Shown here: positions 57,308 to 64,000 of the stretch, in pieces | How the letters are laid out: each line of letters begins with the position of its first letter | How positions within the stretch are numbered: position 1 is the first letter of the stretch | Source: Gentiana macrophylla | Lineage: Eukaryota; Streptophyta; Magnoliopsida; Gentianales; Gentianaceae | NCBI GenBank assembly: GCA_026214975.1 | Contig: CM047806.1 | Coordinates: 101,971,897 to 102,035,896, forward strand | Reading direction: 5' to 3' | Length of the DNA: 64,000 nucleotides | Position numbers and translations under genes: made by a program | The notes under the pieces: generated by a model | What the model saw: only the letters and a program-made list of their open reading frames with translations | Told to the model about the DNA's origin: nothing | Database searches by the model: none

Positions 57308-57572
57308 CTCCCTCCGTCCCATTATATTCGTTCCGTTGAGTTTTCACACAGATTAAGTAATGTGTAGTTAATGTTTAATTTGAATCTCAGTAAATTATTC
57401 AATATTTTACACATATGTCCTTCAAACAGTTGTTGGAGCATTTAGTTCTACACAATTTATATTGTAAAGAAAGAATGACATTTGAAGAATTTGACAATTA
57501 CTGCATAAAGTTGCGCTTATTTTGGGACAAACCGAAAAGAAAACGTGGACAAATAAAATGGGATGGAATGAG
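57308..57572. mobile_element. Stowaway-like (Tc1/mariner) MITE, 265 bp
   Basis: The left end CTCCCTCCGTCCCATTATAT and the inverse of the right end, CTCATTCCATCCCATTTTAT, form an imperfect terminal inverted repeat of about 20 bases. TA flanks both ends, as expected for mariner-type target duplication. CTCCCTCCGTCCC is a very common Stowaway end in plants. The short open frame inside is not a gene. Confidence 0.85.
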
Positions 57573-57839
57573 TATTATTTTTTTTTCTTCTTATAGTTCA
57601 TCTCTTTCCTGTCAAGTCACAATTAGTCACCCGGCAAAACAAAACAAAAAAGTTTCGTTAATTTGATGGCCATTACTCAAATAGAACCTTTTCAACTTGA
57701 TTGATAATCTACTACCGCGCGCTGAACGTACGTTATTGCTAATGATTTAGATAATAAATTACAAAACAAATTAGCACTATACAATTAGTATGAGAAACAT
57801 CGATTAATTATACTCACAATTTCAAAACCAACGGAGTCG

Positions 57840-60163
57840 GCTAAAATGAGAAACCTCGATTTATAGGCAAATTGCAATTGCTTTGATCTGAACTTTCTGA
57901 AACTTCACCTTTGTAATGTTTAAAACCAAAAATTTAGAAACCCTGCAAAAATAAAACAACTCAATTAGTTGAGAGAAAACATAAAAAACGAATGAAAAAC
58001 TTTCAAGAAGATAGAACCCGAAAGCTTCAGCTTTGTAATGCTGAAAAACATATATATAAAAACCCTGCAAAATTAAATATGAAGATGAAAGAGACAAATC
58101 AACGTTTACTTCGACATACATTGCATAATTTTCATTAACTTGTCATGAATCAGAACGCCACAGTCTTTAGACACCAGCCGCTTATCCGGAAGAAGCGCTG
58201 GCATAGATATTATCAAATAAATTCAATAATATATGTAAGCCTTACGTCACACATCAGAACTAAAGCGATGCGGAAGATAAAATGACTCGGGAAACGAAAG
58301 ATCGAACACACGGTTTTCAATGCTGCGAAACTAAATCCGATGAAAAAACTAAACCATCCAACATTCAAATCCAAAAGAACTCAAACAGAACTAATCCAAA
58401 AGAAAGACAACATTGTTTGAACTTGAATCAACAACATTAATGAAAGAAACCAAAAGTAAAAGAACTAGGTCCTCAAGAGCTCCATCTCACACGTCCTCGT
58501 TGAAGAACTCATCGTCATTAGCAACCTGTTCATCTTCTTTGGGGAAAGAGGAAGACAAACATAAAGTAACGGGGTAAGTACATAAGTACTCAGTAACGCG
58601 TAGAAGATCGTATAACGTCGGTCTCATAAAGAAATAAAAGCAACGCCGTCTTTTATAATTCATTCCGTTATTAACCCTAGCTAACTATCATATTATGTTC
58701 ATAGCATAACATGAGGTTCCAAAGGTATCTAGCTTAGCTCAAGTTTGTTACATCATGAATAACAAGGGCACTACGCCTAGTAATAGGATGTCTTCGGGAC
58801 AACCTGGTGCAACCTACTTAGAGACACGTTGTAGTAGCCCCAGGAATATCTCGAGTCCCGATAGTGTGATGACCGGCGAGTGCACCAGACGCTTTATCTA
58901 GCCAATCGATTGACCGGCGTGGAGTGCATCTACTTTGTCCAGTCGAGAACACATCGCGATATTGTACTATGCCTTACCAAGCATTGCATGATGTTTAATA
59001 TTATTAATCTAACACATATGTTTGATTAGATGTTTAACTAGCCACCTAAGTTGATTCACACAAAAGGCTCACCTATCTGTCTACTCCATCTTCTTAATAC
59101 TACTAGACTCTAACAAAACCTAGCACATACACAGACATCGATAAACCCTAGCTTATCGAAGCACAAGGCAAATCCAAAGCTTTCGACGGTCCCACACTTC
59201 ATATTTTTAGGGAATTCATATGGTGCCGTAACTAAACGCATCAAAAGCTAATTCAAGGCTTTGTCACATAAGGTTAAGCAGTAAAAACGTGATTATAAAG
59301 CCTGAAACCAAGCTGACATGATAAAACAGTGAAAACGGAATAAACAGGTCAAACGCGCGTTTGACACCCTGTGAACGCACGTTTGCCTTGCACGAACGTT
59401 TACTACTCCCCAAATACCCGTTCGTGAAAAAAGGCCACATCCTGTATCAAATGCCAAACCCTCAAACGCCCGTCCGAAATACCCAAACGCTCGGTTGAGC
59501 TGCAACGATCGCAAACGCCCGTTTGCCCTTGTGCAAACGCTCGTTTGCCTGGGTTTTCCCCCAGAAATCTGCAACTACCTAAACGCGATTTCCAACCCAA
59601 TTCCACCCCAAACTCCAACATAAACAGATTACATACAATGAAAAATAACATACAAATTGCTCTATAGCCTTACGACACCTTAGTCATACGATAAGAACAC
59701 CACGTTACCTTAAATTGCGTGGTACAACGATCCAAAGCTTCAACCCGTCAAAAGTTTAACCTTTAACTCCAAGCCTATAAACAATCAATCCAAAGACGAT
59801 CACTACGATGTTTATACTCAGAAAAACACAGCTATCAACGATGATGAACAAACCCTAATATCAAGAACGAGGAGGGAAAAACTTACGTTAACGGATTTAG
59901 GGATTGTTGATATCAAAACGATCATCTTCTTCCGTAGAGTATTTTCCTCTTGATATGTCTGTTGAAAAGAGCAACAGATTAACCTTGAAATTCGAAAGCC
60001 TCTTCTCTCCTTTTTCTTTCACAACTTACGCCTCCCAGTTATTCTTCACGTAAAACAACAACTAGGTTAATTTAGGATTAGTAATCCCAATTAGTTACTG
60101 TTAAGGGTCAATTTGTAGTGTTTTATAAGGATATATTTTATATCAATATTCCCCATATATGGA
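57840..60163. mobile_element. Unclassified LTR-retrotransposon-like non-coding DNA
   Basis: No open coding frame longer than about 90 codons, and none recognised. The style (AAACG-type palindrome cluster, A-rich patches, GAATATCTCGAGTCCCGATA and ATGACCGGCGAGTGCACC blocks) resembles plant gypsy LTR or untranslated sequence, probably in the minus orientation. I could not find paired ends or a primer site, so the boundaries are nominal. A host non-coding origin is possible. Confidence 0.3.
59345..59562. repeat. AAACGNNCGTTT palindrome array
   Basis: CAAACGCGCGTTTG (a perfect 14-base palindrome), GAACGCACGTTTG, CACGAACGTTTA, CAAACGCCCGTCCG, CAAACGCTCGGTTG, CAAACGCCCGTTTG and CAAACGCTCGTTTG occur in about 215 bases of otherwise AT-rich DNA. 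They share the form AAACG-N2-CGTTT with the blocks in the 45-kb and 62-kb gypsy leaders. Confidence 0.92.
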
Positions 60164-61566
60164 TGTTTTTCGTAGAATTCGAGCTTATAATCGATTAATT
60201 GAGCAAATGACGTTTTGAATAGTTAAAATGCAAAATCGAGTAAATATCGTGGTTTTATTATCTATTTTGTATGGTTTTACGTTTTGCTCGGTTTTGTCAT
60301 CTTTTAGGTGCACAAATGTGGAATGGAAGAGGTCTAAATGATGTTTGATTGAAGATTAAAGTGGAAAGAAAGAGATACAAGAGGATGAAGATGAAATAAA
60401 GCTTGGAAAATCCCGAAACGACTCGTGTACGACGGGCTAATCAAAAGGCGTTTTACAAGAAGAGTCCTTAATGAAAGTTGTAGAGTTTTCCGAGAGCTTT
60501 TTTATGACATTCGGATTATAATTTTTGGAGGTCTACAACTCAAGATATGAATTTTAGAAGTTTCATTCCTAAATCCATAATATTCAGCCGACATACATAA
60601 ATCCTAATTAAATAAGGATTTAATTTCATATGCGCATGCAATACCCTAATCCCATAATATTAAAAAACAATTATTCAGCGGTAACTTCACAAACAGTTAG
60701 CAGCGTTACGAGTTTCGGTCGGTCACCCGAGCCTTGTGCTCGGGTGATCCGGGTTAGACTAGGATCGTTTTCTTCCGTTTGTTGATTCGTGGTGCTCAAC
60801 CGTTGTGTAAACTATGTGAGTTTATTTTTAATTTATTCAATCCTTATTTATTTTTCATGATCTTTAATTTATTTTGTATCTTTCTTTGATTATGATGCTA
60901 TTATGTGAACTAGATCGAGAGATATGTTTAATAATTGATACGTTTACAATATACGAGTTGCGTAAACTAGATCACCATAGAAAGATAGGATTTTTAGCCG
61001 TTAATGATGACAAATTAATTGGTTAATTATCTAGGTTGTTAGATTCTAAAATACGAGTTAACCTGAATCTACACCTTCGTTTTGTTTGAATATCGGTCTC
61101 AACATTCGAGAGAGGAGAGATTGATAAATTGAATTCACTACGAGAGTAGGATTTGAGCTTGAGAATACTGGATTCACTAAGAGATTAGGGATTTGTGTCT
61201 CGTGTCAAGATGAAACCACAATTTGAATTAAAGTCATGAGATGAACTAGGATTGAGATCACTTAGTTTGTACATTGTTTGAGCCCATGTATCGTTAGTTT
61301 AGTTTAGTTTTATTTCGTTTTGCTTAGATTTAGTTTACTTGTTCTATGTGTTATTTGTTCGTTCTTTCGTTTATTTGTTTTCTTGAGTAACAATTGAGAG
61401 GATTAATAAAATTAGATTCAACATCCCAATTCCCGAGGATCGATACCGTGCTTATCCAACTTTACTAGCAACTACCCGGTATTCGGCCGGTTAGGAGGTA
61501 GTTTTGCATGGTAGTATAGGTTTTATAAATTTTCTTTTGTTTTAATGATGCAAAATCTCCCCAACA
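60164..61566 (+). repeat. 5' LTR of a gypsy element running off the window (start nominal)
   Basis: The 3' end (GATGCAAAATCTCCCCAACA, 61,566) is exact, because the primer site follows four bases later and the last 277 bases match 1-274. The left limit is a guess at TGTTTTTCGTAG. It contains a strong hairpin at 60,723-60,747. Confidence 0.7.
60723..60747 (+). other. Hairpin in the LTR: 10-base perfect stem
   Basis: TCACCCGAGC, loop CTTGT, GCTCGGGTGA. It is GC-rich in an AT-rich LTR and could be a structured RNA signal. Confidence 0.85.
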
Positions 61567-61570
61567 AAAG

Positions 61571-61586
61571 TGGCGCCGTTGCCGGG
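61571..61586 (+). promoter_or_regulatory. Primer-binding site, tRNA-Asp
   Basis: TGGCGCCGTTGCCGGG, preceded by AAAG after the LTR end; same tRNA as the other gypsy elements in this window. Confidence 0.95.
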
Positions 61587-61896
61587 AATAGGTGTCATGT
61601 TGAATCGATCTTGTTATTTCTCGATTTTGTTACGTTTATTTTTCGTTTTAATAAAAGTAGCGTTTACCAAATCGAGAGTTTTTATTTTGCCGTGTTTCGA
61701 TGACCATAAGGTTAAGAATGTGCAAAAGTTTTTACTCGATTTGTTTAAACGTGAAGTATGTGTTTATGTGTTTTCGATCTAACCTCCTTGTGCTTTAATT
61801 GAAAGTGGTGCATGTTGTGATCTGTGTTAATATGCGTTTTAAGTTTTTAGGGTTTGTCTGCGTTTTCTGCTCTCTCTGGTATGTGTATTCGTTGTA

Positions 61897-62140
61897 TGGA
61901 CGGCGTTCAAGTTAGTGGGCGCCCGTCCGATTCTTTAGCTGCAGTAAACGAGCGTTTGAAAGTATTGGGCGCCGTCCGTTCAAATATTTTCGACTGCTGT
62001 TCGGTTTAAAGGACCAGGCGGCGTCTATGCTTTCGAACGTCCGTCCGGTTGGTTTTCAAGTCAAACGAAAGCGTTTGTTTTGCGTAACGCTCGTCCAAAG
62101 CTATATTTTGAGGTGAACGCCCCATCTGTTGTCTTTGACG
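61897..62140. repeat. GGACG/GCGTTC palindrome array in the leader
   Basis: GGACGGCGTTCAAG, GGGCGCCCGTCCGA, AAACGAGCGTTTGAA, GGGCGCCGTCCGTTC, TCGAACGTCCGTCCGG, CAAACGAAAGCGTTTG, TAACGCTCGTCC and GAACGCCCC occur in about 240 bases. The position relative to the primer site matches the array in the 45-kb leader. Confidence 0.92.
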
Positions 62141-63224
62141 CCCGATTCGTAGTCCAGTTTTTCTTGATCTCATTCCTAATGCTTTTATTTAGTATGGATT
62201 GCTTACATTCGAGCATCTGTGGCCTATTTATTTTTACATAGATGTCACGAATATGAATGTTATACCTTTCCATCTATGAATTCATGCTAAGTAAATGATC
62301 TTATTCCTTATACATGATTCATCTATGCAAGTTATAGTTACTTGCCGGTTCTCGTATGCTATAACCGGTCTTCGTGTTAATTAGTAGCTAATGTCGGTTT
62401 CGTATGCTACATACGGCTGTGATGAATCTTGTGAGCTTTGAGACTTATGTGCTTCCTTGTTATTTTTATAACTCATTTGGGTAGTAATCGCCGGTTTTCC
62501 GTTGCTACGATGGAAACCTTATGAGTTATATCTGCTAGTATAGCTAATCGTTGGTTTTCCATAATGCTATCACCTTTGACGAGTCTTAAAGCGCGTACAC
62601 TTGCATGTAATGAACAAGATCTTGTCGTTTATCGTAACTCCGTCATTATCTCGTAGACGCGTTATTATATACATGTCATGTTGCAAATGAGTGGGCTAGT
62701 TTTCTTTCTTTTATTTTCTTTTATTTTTGCATATCATTTAGATGCATATCATTTAGCTGCATATCATCTAGTTGCATTGTTTTTCTATTTTTCTTTTATT
62801 TTTCTTGAGCGTAGTTAACTGTCGGTTTCCGTAATACTACCTCGTTTTTATTTTATTTTTAGGATTGCATGTCATGTAATTTGCATTATAGTATATAAAC
62901 ATGTAGTTGCACCTAGCCTACTATTTTGTAATATTTCATGTATATGTAGTCCATCTTTATGTGAGCATAATTTGAATATCTCTATAAATTCTTTTCCTTA
63001 TGTGCTTTATTTGTATAAGTCTAATCTTTTCCCCGTAGTCTCTTTTTGCACTGATCAAGTCTGCAGGATACTTTCTATAGCTATTGTGCACTTTAAAGAT
63101 GTATTCAGTTGTCCTGTGATGCTCCACAGTCTACTGAGCTATGCAAGCAATCCTGGTTCTTGTTGGTTCCTCCAGAATTGCCAGCATCCAATCAACTAAG
63201 TTCTCTAATTTATTATTTCTGTAT

Positions 63225-63925
63225 AACTTGAGGACAATTTGCAATCTAAGTGTGGGGAAGGGATAGATGATTTATGTGTCTACTTTCGTTTGCTCATATT
63301 TTTAGTATTTCTATGAAAAGTGCTTAATTTTCAAATTTTTTGTTATATCCCGAGTAGACAAAGGCATATCTTTGCTTGAGTTTATATCATTTTTGCTATA
63401 TTCTGTATATTTAGTAATTTTAGTTGTTTCACCCGACACTCTTTTTCACATGCCATAGTAAATGATGAGCTAAATGTTGAAAGCCTACCCCATTTTAGTT
63501 GGAGATTTTTGATGATTATAGCATGTTTCTTTGCTTATGTACAATTCTTGAAAAGTTTAGTAGTTTGTATTCTAGGATTAAAGTATGACATACTGTGAAT
63601 ATCTGTAAGTTTGAATGTGATAAGTGAAACGTGATTAAGTCTTTGCAATAGTAATAAATTGTTTACTTGAGGTGTTATGCTCATGGTCCATGCTACTAGA
63701 AAATAATCTTTTCCACCGCCAAATTAAATCTCTAAGTAAACATAATTGTAATTGTGTGTGTCGGAAGCTGGTTTATGATTTGGGTGAGGTAGGGTGTACC
63801 ACGTATGTCCTATTCCACTATGATGACCAAAAGCTCACGACAGTCAGTTTATAGCTGCCTTATGATTGGAGTAAGGTAGGGGATTATCTTGAAATGTCCT
63901 ATTCTGCTATGAGGGCAAAATCTTA
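63225..63925 (+). promoter_or_regulatory. Conserved 3' UTR block with ~74-base dimer
   Basis: Starts with TTGAGGACAATTTGC and AAGTGTGGGGAAGG, then two direct repeats (about 63,761-63,835 and 63,851-63,925) each with TTATGATT, GAGTAAGGTAGGG or GTGAGGTAGGG, and ATGTCCTATTC-ACTATGATG-like words. It is the plus-strand counterpart of 38,465-37,865. Confidence 0.75.
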
Positions 63926-64000
63926 TTCTGATGTGTGTTAGAAAAGTGTGAAAAAAGTGAAAATATTGAAATATATTATTATGAATAAGTAAGGACTTAG

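Larger units (their letters stand above)
61567..64000 (+). mobile_element. Non-coding interior of a gypsy element, apparently gag-pol deleted
   Basis: No gag, protease, RT or integrase motif was found in any frame. The first part is a leader with the palindrome array (61,897-62,140) and several variants of GCCGGTTTTCCGTTGCTA near 62,490. From about 63,225 the sequence matches the 3' untranslated region of the nested minus-strand gypsy (GAGGACAATTTGCAATCTAA then GTGTGGGGAAGGG, and the ~74-base dimer at 63,761-63,925). Since that region normally follows integrase, the coding part seems to have been deleted, giving a non-autonomous element. Confidence 0.7.

Noticed and set aside
57415..57666. 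An 83-aa frame near 57.4 kb
   Set aside because: It begins inside the Stowaway-like MITE and crosses its right terminal repeat.

Overview
This is a stretch of plant nuclear DNA. It is AT-rich with spliced genes, a plant LRR receptor kinase, a ureide-permease pseudogene and many layers of plant LTR retrotransposons. Intron style and gene families fit a eudicot; I cannot name the species. There are no bacterial-type operons, CRISPR arrays, rRNA genes or tRNA genes. All calls come from reading by eye; no database or alignment was run.

Layout. 1-274 is the 3' end of an LTR whose family reappears at 61.3 kb. 1.03-3.74 kb is a decayed MULE (MuDR) transposase on the minus strand, followed by a (TA)/(CA) microsatellite and an array of palindromes. 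5.83-8.6 kb is a broken minus-strand Copia element. 8.6-14.7 kb is a patchwork: an intact 153-bp hAT-type MITE, a tRNA-derived SINE, solo LTRs and Copia fragments. 14,723-28,720 is a large plus-strand Athila-like Ty3/gypsy element (target duplication CAGGA, tRNA-Asp primer site) with broken gag-pol, an extra env-position ORF and a 587-bp element inserted in its 3' LTR. 28,905-33,482 is a plus-strand Copia element (target duplication TTGCT).

33.9-56.0 kb is the only region of clear host genes. A copy of the last exon of an LRR receptor kinase (minus) abuts the truncated 3' half of a ureide permease gene (plus, pseudogene). An intron of that permease took a Copia element (35,151-51,354), whose gag gene then took a minus-strand gypsy element (35,841-47,166). 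The best host gene, an LRR-XII-type receptor kinase of about 1,041 codons (52,698-55,992, minus), is complete apart from one extra base in a T7 run.

56-64 kb has a Stowaway-like MITE, unclassified LTR-like DNA and the 5' LTR, primer site and non-coding interior of a gypsy element that runs off the window and seems to lack gag-pol.

The most interesting signals are non-coding. Several unrelated LTR families carry clustered short GC-rich palindromes (TGCGTACGCA; AAACGNNCGTTT; CCGTCC-N6-GGACGG), often between primer site and gag. Two different gypsy families share a tandem pair of ~74-bp modules in the 3' untranslated region, bracketed by GAGGAC...AAGTGTGGGG blocks. These look like cis-acting retrotransposon RNA or DNA signals.
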